Shown: positions 44,126 through 55,507, counted from the stretch's first letter. The stretch: DNA of 64,000 bases from Paracoccus sp. (in: a-proteobacteria) (GCF_030604785.1 NZ_JAUVVF010000001.1:101227-165226); one strand, 5' to 3'. Numbers and translations: made by a program. Notes: generated by a model from the letters alone, not told the origin.

Positions 44126-45676
44126 ATGCGCTATCGGCCTGCATTTCTTGATCTTTCGCCCGGCCTGAAGGACCTTCAGGCCGGGCTGACCGTTGCCATC
44201 GTGGCGCTGCCCCTGTCGCTGGCCATCGCCATCGCCAGCGGCGTGCCGCCCGACCGGGGGCTTGTCACCGCCATTGTCGGCGGCTTTCTGGTCAGCGCGC
44301 TCGGCGGCACGCGCCACCAGATCGGCGGCCCGGCAGGCGCCTTCATCGTGCTGGTCTCGGCCTGCGCCGCCGCCATCGGGATCGAGGGGCTGATCCTTGC
44401 CACCTGCCTGTCGGGGATCATGCTGGCGGCCCTGGGCGCGCTGAGGCTGGGCGGCGCGATCCGCTTCGTGCCCTATCCGGTCATCCTGGGCTTCACGGCC
44501 GGGATCGCGGTCATCATCGCGGCCAGCCAGCTGGGCGACCTGCTGGGCATCCGGGGCGCGGGGCATGGCGGGCTGCCGCAGATGCTCGCCGGTCTCTGGG
44601 CCGAGCGGGCGCAGTTTCAGCCGGGCGCGCTGGCGCTGGCTTTGCTGACCATCGCCACGATCGCGCTGTCGCAGCGGCTGGCGCCCAGGCTGCCATCGCT
44701 GCTGATGGGGGTGGGCGCGGCCACGCTGGCCGCCCAGATCATCCCGGCCGAGACCATCCTCGACCGGTTCGGCGCATTGCCCGCGGGCTTGCCCCTGCCG
44801 GAGCTGCCGCAGATCACGCCCGAGGCCGTGATGGCCGCCTTGCCCTTTGCCATCGGCTTCGCACTTTTGGGCGCCATCGAATCGCTGCTGTCGGCGATGG
44901 TGGCCGACCAGATGTCGGGCAGCCGAATGCGGCCCGATGACGAATTGCTGGGGCAGGGGCTGGCGAATGTCGGGGCGGGGCTGTTCGGCGGCTTCTGCAC
45001 CACCGGCACCATCGCGCGCACCGCGACCAATGTGAAGGCGGGCAGTCGCGGGCCGCTCTCGGGCATGATCCATGCGGGCCTGCTGCTGGTCTTTCTGACA
45101 TTCGCGGGGCCGCTGATGGGGGCGATCCCGCTGGCAGGGCTTGCGGGTCTGCTGATGGTCGTCAGCTGGAAGATGATCGAATGGCACGCCATCCGCTCGC
45201 TCGTCCGCATCGACCGCGCCGAGGCCGGCGTGGCGGGGCTGACCTTCCTGACCGTCATCCTGGGCGATCTTGTCACGGGGATCATCACGGGCACGGCCTT
45301 GTCGGGCCTGTTGTTCATCGCGCGGATGGCGCAGGACGGCGATGCCAGCCCCGTGCCCCAGCCGCCCGATCAGGCCCGCGAGGGCGAGATGATCCTGCGC
45401 CTGACCGGGCCGCTCTTCTTCGCATCGGTCGCGCGGATCGAGCGGGTGCTGGACCGCATCCCCGAACAGCCGCGCCTGCTGGTGCTGGACCTGTCGGGGG
45501 TCAGCCTGTTCGACCAGAGCGGCGCGCAGATGCTGGCCGAGTTGTCGCGCCGGGTCGGCCGGCGCGGCGGCCGGGTCGCCGCAATCGGCGTGCTGCCTTC
45601 GCTGCACGGGCTTCTGCCGCCCGACCTGCCGGCCGCAGCCGACCTGTCGGAGGCGAGGCGCCTCGCAGGTTTGTGA
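44126..45676 (+). CDS. SulP-family anion transporter with STAS domain
   Basis: 516 aa. About 12-14 membrane helices; family signatures GLTVAIVALPLSLAIAIASG and GFTAGIAVIIAASQLGD, then a C-terminal STAS domain from about 420 (LVLDLSGVSLFDQSGAQML). Moves sulfate, bicarbonate or dicarboxylates; substrate unknown. ATG at 44126 is preceded by GGGGGGA; the upstream in-frame starts lack a binding site. Confidence 0.9.
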   Translation: MRYRPAFLDLSPGLKDLQAGLTVAIVALPLSLAIAIASGVPPDRGLVTAIVGGFLVSALGGTRHQIGGPAGAFIVLVSACAAAIGIEGLILATCLSGIMLAALGALRLGGAIRFVPYPVILGFTAGIAVIIAASQLGDLLGIRGAGHGGLPQMLAGLWAERAQFQPGALALALLTIATIALSQRLAPRLPSLLMGVGAATLAAQIIPAETILDRFGALPAGLPLPELPQITPEAVMAALPFAIGFALLGAIESLLSAMVADQMSGSRMRPDDELLGQGLANVGAGLFGGFCTTGTIARTATNVKAGSRGPLSGMIHAGLLLVFLTFAGPLMGAIPLAGLAGLLMVVSWKMIEWHAIRSLVRIDRAEAGVAGLTFLTVILGDLVTGIITGTALSGLLFIARMAQDGDASPVPQPPDQAREGEMILRLTGPLFFASVARIERVLDRIPEQPRLLVLDLSGVSLFDQSGAQMLAELSRRVGRRGGRVAAIGVLPSLHGLLPPDLPAAADLSEARRLAGL

Positions 45677-45853
45677 ACAATTTACCAGTAAACCGCAAAC
45701 TCGGTCAATTTATTTACAGAAAAATCGTTAAAAGAAAGGGGCTTAACTTTTTGCGGCCTTTGTGATTAACATCCCCTTGATAGCGGCTGGCGCGTCATCA
45801 TGATCCGGATCGGACCGCGCCCGCCCGTGACAGCGCTATGAGGAGGGGATGTC
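45677..45853. promoter_or_regulatory. AT-rich regulatory region upstream of acs
   Basis: Clearly more AT-rich than its surroundings. It holds a palindrome TTTAC-CA-GTAAA (45681-45692), a second TTTATTTAC stretch nearby, and a CtrA-like TTAA-CATCCCC-TTGA just upstream of the acs leader. It probably carries the acs promoter and operators; I cannot fix the hexamers. Confidence 0.5.
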
Positions 45854-47809
<1,956 letters not shown>

Positions 47810-47817
47810 TCCACGAG

Positions 47818-47840
47818 GCCGGGCGCAACCAGCGCCCGGC
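47818..47840 (+). other. Hairpin between acs and the symporter genes
   Basis: Perfect 9-base stem GCCGGGCGC-AACCA-GCGCCCGGC without a U-tract. It may stabilise the acs message or separate its level from the downstream genes. Confidence 0.55.
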
Positions 47841-47929
47841 CCGCCGCGCAACGGGTGTCCGCCGGCCCGCTGCGCCAGATTGCCAGAGCGGAGAAGCAAC
47901 ATGTCTGAACAGGGGAGGGACCGAAGGAC

Positions 47930-48187
47930 ATGAGTGACAGAACATCTTCAAATGCCTATTGGCAGGCGAACCTCAGGATCATCTACATCTGCATCGCCAT
48001 CTGGGCCGTCGTGTCCTACGGCTTTGCGATCCTGCTTCGCCCGCTGCTGGCCGCGATCCCGATCGGCGGCACCGATCTGGGCTTCTGGTTCGCGCAGCAG
48101 GGATCGATCCTCATCTATATCGTGCTGATCTTCTGGTACACGGCACGGATGAACAAGCTCGACGCCGAGCATGGCGTGGACGAGTGA
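47930..48187 (+). CDS. Sodium:solute symporter small subunit, DUF4212
   Basis: 85 aa, two membrane helices (about 15-38 and 52-70). YWQANLRIIYICIAIWAVVS and FWFAQQGSILIYIVLIFWY are DUF4212 landmarks. Pairs with the large symporter gene 13 bases downstream. Confidence 0.93.
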   Translation: MSDRTSSNAYWQANLRIIYICIAIWAVVSYGFAILLRPLLAAIPIGGTDLGFWFAQQGSILIYIVLIFWYTARMNKLDAEHGVDE

Positions 48188-48200
48188 GGGATAAAGGCAC

Positions 48201-50012
48201 ATGACTCAGTTCACACTCAACCTCATCGTGATCGGCATGAGCTTCGCGCTCTATATCGGGATCGCGATCTGGGCTCGTGCGGGTTCCACCGCCGAGTTCT
48301 ACGCCGCCAACCGCGGCGTCGGCCCGGTCACCAACGGCATGGCTACTGCGGCTGACTGGATGTCGGCGGCCTCGTTCATCTCGATGGCCGGTCTGATCGC
48401 CTTCACGGGCTATGACAACTCGACCTTCCTGATGGGCTGGACGGGCGGCTACGTGCTGCTGGCCCTGCTGCTGGCGCCCTATCTGCGCAAGTTCGGCAAG
48501 TTCACCGTGCCGGAATTCATCGGCGACCGCTTCTACTCGCGCAGCGCCCGCATCATCGGCGTGATCTGCCTTCTGATCATCTCGATCACCTACGTGATCG
48601 GCCAGATGACCGGCGTGGCCGTGACCTTCGCGCGCTATCTGGAAGTTTCCAACGCGACCGGCCTGTGGATCGGCGCGGCGCTGGTCTTCATGTATGCGGT
48701 TCTTGGCGGCATGAAGGGCATCACCTACACGCAGGTGGCCCAGTACATCGTGCTGATCACCGCCTACACGATCCCGGCGATCTTCATCTCGCTGTCGCTG
48801 ACCGGCAACTTCCTGCCGCCGCTCGGCCTGTTCAGCACGCATGACGCCTCGGGCATGGCCTTCCTGGCCAAGCTGGACCAGCTCGTCACCGATCTGGGCT
48901 TCCGCAGCTATACCGGGCATCACCGCTCGACCCTCGACATGGTGCTGTTCACCCTGGCGCTGATGATCGGCACCGCGGGCCTGCCGCACGTGATCATCCG
49001 CTTCTTCACCGTGCCGAAAGTGTCCGACGCCCGCAAATCGGCCGGCTGGGCGCTGGTCTTCATCGCGCTGCTCTACACCGTCGCTCCGGCGGTCGGCTCG
49101 ATGGCCCGCTTCAACCTGACCGCCACGATGTGGCCGGGCGCCACCACGGGCGACACGTTCAGCCAGCCCGCCGTGTCGCTGGAGGCGATCGAGACCGCAC
49201 CGGAACTGCAATGGATGCGGAACTGGCAGGTCACGGGTCTGCTGGCCTGGGAAGACAAGAACGGTGACGGCCTGATCCAGTACTACAACGAAGCCGGTGC
49301 CGCCAACGAGCCCATCGCCTCGGTCATCGCCGAGCAGGGCCTCGTCGGCAACGAACTGACCACCGTGAATAATGACATCATGGTTCTGGCCAACCCGGAA
49401 ATCGCCAACCTGCCGGGCTGGGTCATCGCCATCGTGGCGGCGGGCGGTCTGGCTGCGGCGCTCTCCACGGCGGCGGGTCTGCTGCTGGCGATCTCGGGCG
49501 CGGTGTCGCATGACCTGATCAAGGGCACGCTTGCTCCGAACATCAGCGAAAAGACCGAACTGCTGGTGGCGCGGATCTCGATGGCCTTCTCGATCCTGGT
49601 CGCGACGCTCCTGGGCCTGAACCCGCCGGGCTTTGCGGCGCAGACGGTGGCGCTGGCCTTCGGTCTGGCGGCCAGCTCGATCTTCCCGGTCCTGATGATG
49701 GGCATCTTCGTGAAGCGCATCAACAAGCACGGCGCGATCTGGGGCATGATTGCGGGCATGGCGACGACGATTGTCTACATCTTCGTCTACAAGGGCTGGT
49801 TCTTCATCGCCGGCACCAACATGCTGCCCGACACGCCCGATGCCTGGCTGTTCGGCATCTCGCCGGCATCCTTCGGTGTGATCGGCGCGCTGATCAACTT
49901 CATCGTCGCCTTCCTCGTCTCGAACATGACCGAGGAAACCCCGGCCGAAGTGCAGGAACTGGTCGAATCGATCCGTATCCCGCGCGGCGCCGGTGCGGCG
50001 GTCTCGCACTGA
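48201..50012 (+). CDS. Sodium:solute symporter, acetate-permease-like (VC_2705 subfamily)
   Basis: 603 aa, about 13 membrane helices. SSS-family features: AANRGVGPVTNGMATAADWM at the first helices, GGMKGITYTQ and GLPHVIIRFFTVP. A hydrophilic loop of about 100 residues (near 310-400) is the mark of this subfamily. It sits behind acs and the DUF4212 gene, so acetate or another short carboxylate is the likely substrate. Confidence 0.92.
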   Translation: MTQFTLNLIVIGMSFALYIGIAIWARAGSTAEFYAANRGVGPVTNGMATAADWMSAASFISMAGLIAFTGYDNSTFLMGWTGGYVLLALLLAPYLRKFGKFTVPEFIGDRFYSRSARIIGVICLLIISITYVIGQMTGVAVTFARYLEVSNATGLWIGAALVFMYAVLGGMKGITYTQVAQYIVLITAYTIPAIFISLSLTGNFLPPLGLFSTHDASGMAFLAKLDQLVTDLGFRSYTGHHRSTLDMVLFTLALMIGTAGLPHVIIRFFTVPKVSDARKSAGWALVFIALLYTVAPAVGSMARFNLTATMWPGATTGDTFSQPAVSLEAIETAPELQWMRNWQVTGLLAWEDKNGDGLIQYYNEAGAANEPIASVIAEQGLVGNELTTVNNDIMVLANPEIANLPGWVIAIVAAGGLAAALSTAAGLLLAISGAVSHDLIKGTLAPNISEKTELLVARISMAFSILVATLLGLNPPGFAAQTVALAFGLAASSIFPVLMMGIFVKRINKHGAIWGMIAGMATTIVYIFVYKGWFFIAGTNMLPDTPDAWLFGISPASFGVIGALINFIVAFLVSNMTEETPAEVQELVESIRIPRGAGAAVSH

Positions 50013-50022
50013 TCCAGACAAG

Positions 50023-50046
50023 GCCGCGTCCCTTCGGGGGCGCGGC
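50023..50046 (+). terminator. Hairpin after the symporter gene, possible terminator
   Basis: GCCGCGTCCC-TTCG-GGGGGCGCGGC, ten bases after the symporter stop, without a clear U-tract. Could reduce read-through into the signalling genes. Confidence 0.4.
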
Positions 50047-50078
50047 ACCCCGCATTCCGTCAACAGGTGGCCCGGCCG

Positions 50079-51887
50079 ATGTCCGATATCGCAGATTTCA
50101 TCGCCACGGTTCACCCCTATGACGCCCTGAAGCGGGACGAGCTGGCGCGTGTGGCCGGTTCCTTCAGCCGCAGGGACTTCACCGCAGGATCGGTGATCTA
50201 TCAGCACGGAGAGCCGCTTTCCGGCCTCTACTTGATTCGGCACGGCAAGGTCGCGGTCACGGATCGCAACGGCGACAGCGTCTCGCAGCTGGGGCCTCGC
50301 AATTCCTTCGGCGAACGCGGCCTCTTGCGCGACGGTGTGGCCATGACCAGCGCCACGGCGGAAACCGACTGCACCGTGCTGCTACTGCCCCGCGACGAAC
50401 TGCGCCGCCTGATCGCCGAGAACCGCGCCGTCGCCCGTTTTTTCGATCGCGGGCGCGGTCCGGGCGATCGCGGGGCCGAGGTGGCGATGCTGAAGGTCGG
50501 CGAATTGATGTCATCCCGCGCCTTGTCCTGCGGCCCCGACACGCCGATCATCGAGGCTGCGCGGCTGATGCGCGACGCCCATGCCTCAAGCCTGGGGATC
50601 TGCGAGGGGGGGCGTCTGGTCGGGCTGGTCACGATCCGCGACATGTCGAACCGCGTCGTGGCGGAAGGGCGCGACATGCGCCGTCCGGTGCGCGAGGTGA
50701 TGACCGAGGGGCCGGTGACCCTGGCCCCGACCGCGCTTGGCTATGATGTGCTGAACATCATGCTCGAACGCCGCATCAGCCATCTGCCGGTGGTCGAGGA
50801 TGGCCGCTTCCTGGGCATGATCAGCCAGACCGACCTGACCCGGGTCCAGGCAATCTCGGCCTCGGGCTTGATCCGCGAGGTCGCGGGCGCCGAGGGCGTG
50901 AGCCAGATGGCCCGCGTGACGGCCCGCATCCCCGAATTGCTGCTGCAGCTGGTGAATGCCCGCCATCGGCACGAGATCATCACGCGGATGATCACCGACA
51001 TTGCCGACGCGGTCACGCGCCGCCTGATCGCGCTGGCCGAGGCGCGACTGGGGCCTGCCCCCGCCGCCTGGTGCTGGGCCGCCTGCGGCAGCCAGGGGCG
51101 GCAGGAACAGACCGGCGTCAGCGATCAGGACAATTGCCTGATCCTTGCCCCCGGTACCGACCCGGCCGATCCCTGGTTCCGCGACATGGCCCGCCTGGTC
51201 AGCGAGGGGCTTGATGCCTGCGGCTACATGTTCTGCCCCGGCGACATGATGGCGACCAATCCCCGCTGGTGTCAGCCACTGGATGTCTGGCAGGGCTACT
51301 TCCGCGACTGGATCGCCCATCCCTCGCCCGAGGCCCAGATGCTGTCCTCGGTCATGTTCGACCTGCGCGCCATTGCCGGGGACGAGACGCTGCTGTCGGA
51401 ATTGCAGGCCGGCACGCTGGACATGGCGGCGCGCAATTCGATCTTTGTCGCGCATATGGTGTCGAACTCGCTCAAGCACCGGCCGCCGCTCGGGCTGATC
51501 GGGGGCTTCGCGACGATCCGCTCGGGCGAGCATCGCCACCACATCGACATGAAGCATAACGGCGTCGTGCCGGTCGCCGATCTGGCGCGGGTCTATGCGC
51601 TGCAGGGGCGGATCCCCGCCGTGAACACCCGCGCCCGGCTGGAGGATGCCGAAACGCGCGGCATCGTGTCCGCCTCGGGGGGGCGGGATCTTGTCGCCGC
51701 CTATGACATGATCCAGACCGTCAGGCTGGAGAACCAGGCGCAATTGATCAAGGCCGGGCGCAAGCCCGACAATTACCTGTCGCCCGCGGATCTTCCGGAC
51801 TTCCAGCGCAGCCATCTGCGCGACGCCTTCGTGGTGGTCCGGTCGATGCAGTCGGCGGTGGGACACGGAAAGGGAATGCTGGGATGA
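50079..51887 (+). CDS. cNMP-binding / CBS-pair / DUF294 nucleotidyltransferase-like regulator
   Basis: 602 aa, cytoplasmic. Cyclic-nucleotide-binding domain (about 1-125; GSVIYQHGEPLSGLYLIRHG, GERGLL), CBS pair (about 145-270), and a DUF294 GlnD-like nucleotidyltransferase domain with GSQGRQEQTGVSDQDN (GS-x10-D-x-D, about 345-360). A helical C-terminal domain follows. The active-site acids are present. ATG at 50079 is chosen because AGGTGG lies 8 bases upstream. Comparable genes accompany acs/actP in gammaproteobacteria, which suggests a role in acetate-locus signalling. Confidence 0.88.
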   Translation: MSDIADFIATVHPYDALKRDELARVAGSFSRRDFTAGSVIYQHGEPLSGLYLIRHGKVAVTDRNGDSVSQLGPRNSFGERGLLRDGVAMTSATAETDCTVLLLPRDELRRLIAENRAVARFFDRGRGPGDRGAEVAMLKVGELMSSRALSCGPDTPIIEAARLMRDAHASSLGICEGGRLVGLVTIRDMSNRVVAEGRDMRRPVREVMTEGPVTLAPTALGYDVLNIMLERRISHLPVVEDGRFLGMISQTDLTRVQAISASGLIREVAGAEGVSQMARVTARIPELLLQLVNARHRHEIITRMITDIADAVTRRLIALAEARLGPAPAAWCWAACGSQGRQEQTGVSDQDNCLILAPGTDPADPWFRDMARLVSEGLDACGYMFCPGDMMATNPRWCQPLDVWQGYFRDWIAHPSPEAQMLSSVMFDLRAIAGDETLLSELQAGTLDMAARNSIFVAHMVSNSLKHRPPLGLIGGFATIRSGEHRHHIDMKHNGVVPVADLARVYALQGRIPAVNTRARLEDAETRGIVSASGGRDLVAAYDMIQTVRLENQAQLIKAGRKPDNYLSPADLPDFQRSHLRDAFVVVRSMQSAVGHGKGMLG

Positions 51888-52384
51888 CCGGGATCGGGGC
51901 TGATATTCTGGGCGTGATCGCCGTGGGCATCGGGATGGCGGCGGTGCTTTATGCGGGGCTGCACGCGGCCCGCAAGGCCGGGCTGAAGCCTGCGCCCTGG
52001 CTGATGCCCGCCGGGATCGGCGCGGCGATGGTGCTGTATTCGGTCTGGAACGATTACGCTTGGCTGCCGCGCGCGCTGGACCGCCTGCCGCCGGGCACGC
52101 AGGTGCTGATGGTGGGCGAGGCCACGCAGATCTGGGCGCCCTGGACCTATCTGGTGCCCGTCGGCGTGCGCTTCGCGGCGCTGGACCCCTCGGCCGTGAC
52201 CGAGGGCGAGGACGGGCAGCGCCGCGCCCAGATCATGCTGTTCGAGCGGCGTGGCCAGACCGTGGTCGTGCCGCAGGAATTCGATTGCGCGGCCGGTCTG
52301 ATCCGGCCCGCGCGCGGCGACTGGGCGCCCGCGCCCGGCGACGATCCGGCTTTCGCCGCGGTCTGCGGCGGTCAGGGGGGGTGA
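51884..52384 (+). CDS. Small membrane protein of unknown function
   Basis: 166 aa. Two N-terminal membrane helices (about 5-27 and 38-56), then a soluble part of about 105 residues with two cysteines (FDCAAG and AVCGG). No family recognised. ATGA overlap upstream and TGATG overlap downstream place it firmly in the signalling operon. Confidence 0.7.
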   Translation: MTGIGADILGVIAVGIGMAAVLYAGLHAARKAGLKPAPWLMPAGIGAAMVLYSVWNDYAWLPRALDRLPPGTQVLMVGEATQIWAPWTYLVPVGVRFAALDPSAVTEGEDGQRRAQIMLFERRGQTVVVPQEFDCAAGLIRPARGDWAPAPGDDPAFAAVCGGQGG

Positions 52385-52755
52385 TGGCCGAGATTCTGGT
52401 GATCGAGGACGAGGACAACATCGCCGTGGCGCTGGACTTCCTGCTGACGCGGGACGGTCACAGCCATGCGCGGATGGCGACCGGGGCGGGGGCGGTGGCG
52501 CGAATCCGCGAGATGCATCCCGATCTGGTCCTTCTGGACGTGATGCTGCCCGATGTGTCGGGCTATCAGATCGTGCAGGATGTCCGCGCCGATCCGGCGC
52601 TGGCCGATGTGCGGGTGCTGATGATGACCGCGCGCGGCTCGGTCGTCGAACGGCGCAAGGGCATGGCGCTCGGCGCGGACGGGTTCATCGCCAAACCATT
52701 CGAGCTGGCCGAGCTGCGCTCGGAAATGGCGCGGCTGCTCGACAAGCCATGCTAG
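52384..52755 (+). CDS. Stand-alone receiver-domain response regulator
   Basis: 123 aa, receiver only. Acidic pocket E8-D9-E10, phospho-acceptor Asp52 in VLLDVMLPD, Thr in MMTARG and Lys in IAKPFE. No output domain, so it must act by protein contact. It overlaps the kinase-like exonuclease gene by 7 bases. Confidence 0.92.
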   Translation: MAEILVIEDEDNIAVALDFLLTRDGHSHARMATGAGAVARIREMHPDLVLLDVMLPDVSGYQIVQDVRADPALADVRVLMMTARGSVVERRKGMALGADGFIAKPFELAELRSEMARLLDKPC

Positions 52756-54698
52756 GCGGGCTGTCGCTGCGGCTTCGGGTCCTGCTGATGTTCGCGGGGC
52801 TTGCGGCGGGGGCCATGGCGCTGCTGGTCTCTGCCCTGTGGCTGGCCCATGCGCGACTTGCGGCGCAGGGCGTGGCGCAGGCGCAGATGCTGGACGGGCT
52901 GATCCAGGCAGGGCTGGTCGCGGGCTTCGGGATGCTGGGGGGCATCACCGGGCTCTGGTATCTGTTCGACCGCAACATGGCCCGCCCGATCGAGACGCTG
53001 GCCGGGGGCCTTCGGACCGGGCAGGCCCCCGATCTGGAGGAGGCGCGCTATCTGGCCGATCTGGGCCCTGCCGCGCGCGAGGCGGCGCAGGCGCGGGCGG
53101 CCTCGGCCGAGGCTCTGGCCGAGGCGATCCAGGACCACGCCGCCGATCTGGCGCGCGAAAAGGCGGCTCTGGAATCGATCCTCGCGGATTTCGGGGCGGG
53201 CGCGGTCATCACCGACCGTCAGGGGCGGGTGCTGTTCTACAACGCCTCGGCCGCGCGGTTGCTGCCGGGGCTGGCGCTGGACCGGCCGCTGGACCGCCAT
53301 CTGCGCCGCGGCGCGCTGGATGCGGCCGAGGCGCGGCTGGGATCGGGGGCGGCTGCGACCGATCTGATCTGCCTGACGGCCGAGGGCGCGCGCCTGTCGG
53401 GCCGGATGCGCCGGGTCGATGACGGCACGCTGCTGATCCTGCGCGACCGGCCCGCCGAACGCCCCGCCCCGCGCGGCACGCTGGAAACGCTGCGCCGTCA
53501 TGCCGCAACGCTGGTCCCGATGCTGGACGCGCTGGACGGGCCGATCCCGCCCGACCTGGCGCGCGCGATCCGGGACGAGGGGCAGGGGCTGGCGCTGGCG
53601 ACCCGCCAGCTGTCCGAGATCCTTGCGGGCGATGCGCCGGGCGGCGTTGCGGGGCTGGACGAGCTGGGCTCCGGCATCGCCCTCATGCCAGATCTGCCGC
53701 GGCTGCGTTTTCAGGCCGAGGCGGGGCCGGTCAACGCGCTTCTGCGCGACCTCGACGCGCGGCTGCGGGGGATGGGCCTGACGCCCAGTCTGGGGGTGCA
53801 ACCCGCCGAGGCGGGAGAGGCGGGGCTGATCCTCGAATGGCGGGGCGCGCCCCTTGGCATGGACATGCTGGAAGGCTGGCTGGCCGAGGCGCCCGATCCG
53901 GGTCAGCCCGACCTGTCGGGGGCCGAGATCCTGGCCAGCCACGGCACCGGCATCTGGCCCGAAGGCGGGCAGGGGATGGCGCGTCTGGTCCTGCCGCTGC
54001 GGCTGGCGGCCTGGCGTGACGAAGGTTCGGGCGTGACCTACGATTTCGCGCTGGCGACGCGGGGCGTGGCCTCGAGCCGGTTGTCCGACCTGACCTGCGT
54101 GGTGTTCGACACCGAGACAACCGGGCTGACCGACAATGACCGCATCGTGCAGATCGCGGGCCTCAGGATCGCGCGCGGGCGCCTGACCGGGGAACGCTTC
54201 GAGACGCTGGTTCATCCGGGCCGCCCGATTCCCCCGGCCTCGACCGCGATCCACGGCATCACCGATGCGATGGTGGCCGATGCGCCCGACATGAGCACCG
54301 CGCTGACCGCATTCCACCACTTCGCCGAAGGGGCGGTGCTGATCGCGCATAACGCGCCGTTCGACATGGGCTTCCTGCGCCGCGCCGCGCCCGAGACGGG
54401 GGCGCATTTCGACAATCGCGTGCTGGATACGGTGCTGCTGTCGGCGATGGTCTGGGGGCAATCGGCAACGCATTCGCTGGATGCGCTGACCGAACGGCTG
54501 GGGATCACCATCCCGCCCGAGGATCGCCACACTGCGATGGGCGACACGATCGCCACGGCCGAAGCCTTCCTGCGCCTAATCCCGGCGCTGGAGGCCAAGG
54601 GGATCGAACGCTTCGAGGAGGCGGTGGCCGAGGGCCGCCGGTATCGCCGCCTGATCGGGGATGCCAACAGCCCCGCCGCGCTGGACGTGGCCGGCTGA
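52749..54698 (+). CDS. Membrane sensor-like protein fused to DEDDh 3'-5' exonuclease
   Basis: 649 aa. Two membrane helices (about 10-32 and 50-72), a HAMP/coiled-coil stretch (to about 140) and a PAS-like segment (ILADFGAGAVITDRQGRVLF, about 145-165). A region laid out like a histidine kinase core follows but lacks a clear H-box or ATP-binding N box (about 240-420). From about 449 there is a complete DnaQ-like exonuclease: FDTETTG, HNAPFDMGFL and HTAMGDTIATAE. The kinase part looks degenerate. With the receiver next door it may be a membrane-tied signalling nuclease. Confidence 0.85.
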   Translation: MLGGLSLRLRVLLMFAGLAAGAMALLVSALWLAHARLAAQGVAQAQMLDGLIQAGLVAGFGMLGGITGLWYLFDRNMARPIETLAGGLRTGQAPDLEEARYLADLGPAAREAAQARAASAEALAEAIQDHAADLAREKAALESILADFGAGAVITDRQGRVLFYNASAARLLPGLALDRPLDRHLRRGALDAAEARLGSGAAATDLICLTAEGARLSGRMRRVDDGTLLILRDRPAERPAPRGTLETLRRHAATLVPMLDALDGPIPPDLARAIRDEGQGLALATRQLSEILAGDAPGGVAGLDELGSGIALMPDLPRLRFQAEAGPVNALLRDLDARLRGMGLTPSLGVQPAEAGEAGLILEWRGAPLGMDMLEGWLAEAPDPGQPDLSGAEILASHGTGIWPEGGQGMARLVLPLRLAAWRDEGSGVTYDFALATRGVASSRLSDLTCVVFDTETTGLTDNDRIVQIAGLRIARGRLTGERFETLVHPGRPIPPASTAIHGITDAMVADAPDMSTALTAFHHFAEGAVLIAHNAPFDMGFLRRAAPETGAHFDNRVLDTVLLSAMVWGQSATHSLDALTERLGITIPPEDRHTAMGDTIATAEAFLRLIPALEAKGIERFEEAVAEGRRYRRLIGDANSPAALDVAG

Positions 54699-54700
54699 GG

Positions 54701-55441
54701 TCAGGCCGTCTGCTGCGGTAGTGCCTGACGCATGGCGCGGAACTTGTCCCAGGCCTCGTTCAGGCGGCGGGTGCGGGCTTCGGCCAGCCGGATCGCCTCG
54801 GGCGGCAGGCCGCGCGCGATGGCGCGGTCGGGATGAGCCTCGATGATCAGCTGGCGCCAGCGCTTGCGTGCCTCGGGCAGGGGCGTGTCGATGGCGATGC
54901 CCAGGATCTCGCAGGGGGGGCAACCGGCCTGAGGGTCGTGACGGGCGCGGATCTCGGCCAGGCGCTGTGCGGGGATGGCGAAGATGCGCGCAACCTCGTC
55001 GAGGAACGCGATTTCGGCCTGATGCAGCGCGCCATCGGCGACGGCGATGATGAAGAGGCCTTCGATCACGTCCTCCAGCACCGGATCGCCGGGCGAGAAC
55101 ATGGCCGCGATCTTGCGGGCCCAGGCGTCGAAGCCCGCCACGTCCTGCCGCGCCAGATCGAAGACGCGGGCGGCGTTCTTTTCCTCGGCGCGCGGGATGA
55201 TGAAGACGCGACGGAAGGCCGCCACTTCGGAGCGGGCAACGGTGCCGTCGGCCTTGGCCAGCTTGGCGCCAAGCGCGATCACCGCGATGGTGAACGCGAC
55301 CGAGCGTTCGCGCGGCGTCGCGGGGCGGCTTGTCCACAGAAACGCGACCACGCGATCCGCAATCCGCTGCCAGAAGCTGCGGGGTGCGGGAAGGGCGGGG
55401 CAGGGACCGTCACAGGTCAGGGGGTTGTCGCAACATTCCAT
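54701..55441 (-). CDS. DjlA-like TerB/DnaJ co-chaperone
   Basis: 246 aa. Cys-rich N terminus (CCDNPLTCDGPC), TerB-fold domain (about 45-165; KLAKADGTVARSEVAAFRR, IAVADGALHQAEIAFLDEV) and a C-terminal J-domain with the HPD motif (IEAHPDRA). It stimulates DnaK. Unlike E. coli DjlA no clear membrane anchor is seen. It is convergent with the exonuclease gene, two bases apart. Confidence 0.87.
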   Translation of the reverse strand: MECCDNPLTCDGPCPALPAPRSFWQRIADRVVAFLWTSRPATPRERSVAFTIAVIALGAKLAKADGTVARSEVAAFRRVFIIPRAEEKNAARVFDLARQDVAGFDAWARKIAAMFSPGDPVLEDVIEGLFIIAVADGALHQAEIAFLDEVARIFAIPAQRLAEIRARHDPQAGCPPCEILGIAIDTPLPEARKRWRQLIIEAHPDRAIARGLPPEAIRLAEARTRRLNEAWDKFRAMRQALPQQTA

Positions 55442-55507
55442 GGCCCGATGTTAGCGCCCATTGCCGCGCTGCGATAGAGGCGCAATGTCGCCGCGCTGAC
55501 CCCTGCG

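Noticed and set aside
41699-45607. 1302-codon open frame on the minus strand
   Set aside because: It lies opposite the beta-helix and SulP genes, has low-complexity Arg/Gly/His/Gln-rich sequence and no family match; it is a high-GC antisense artefact.
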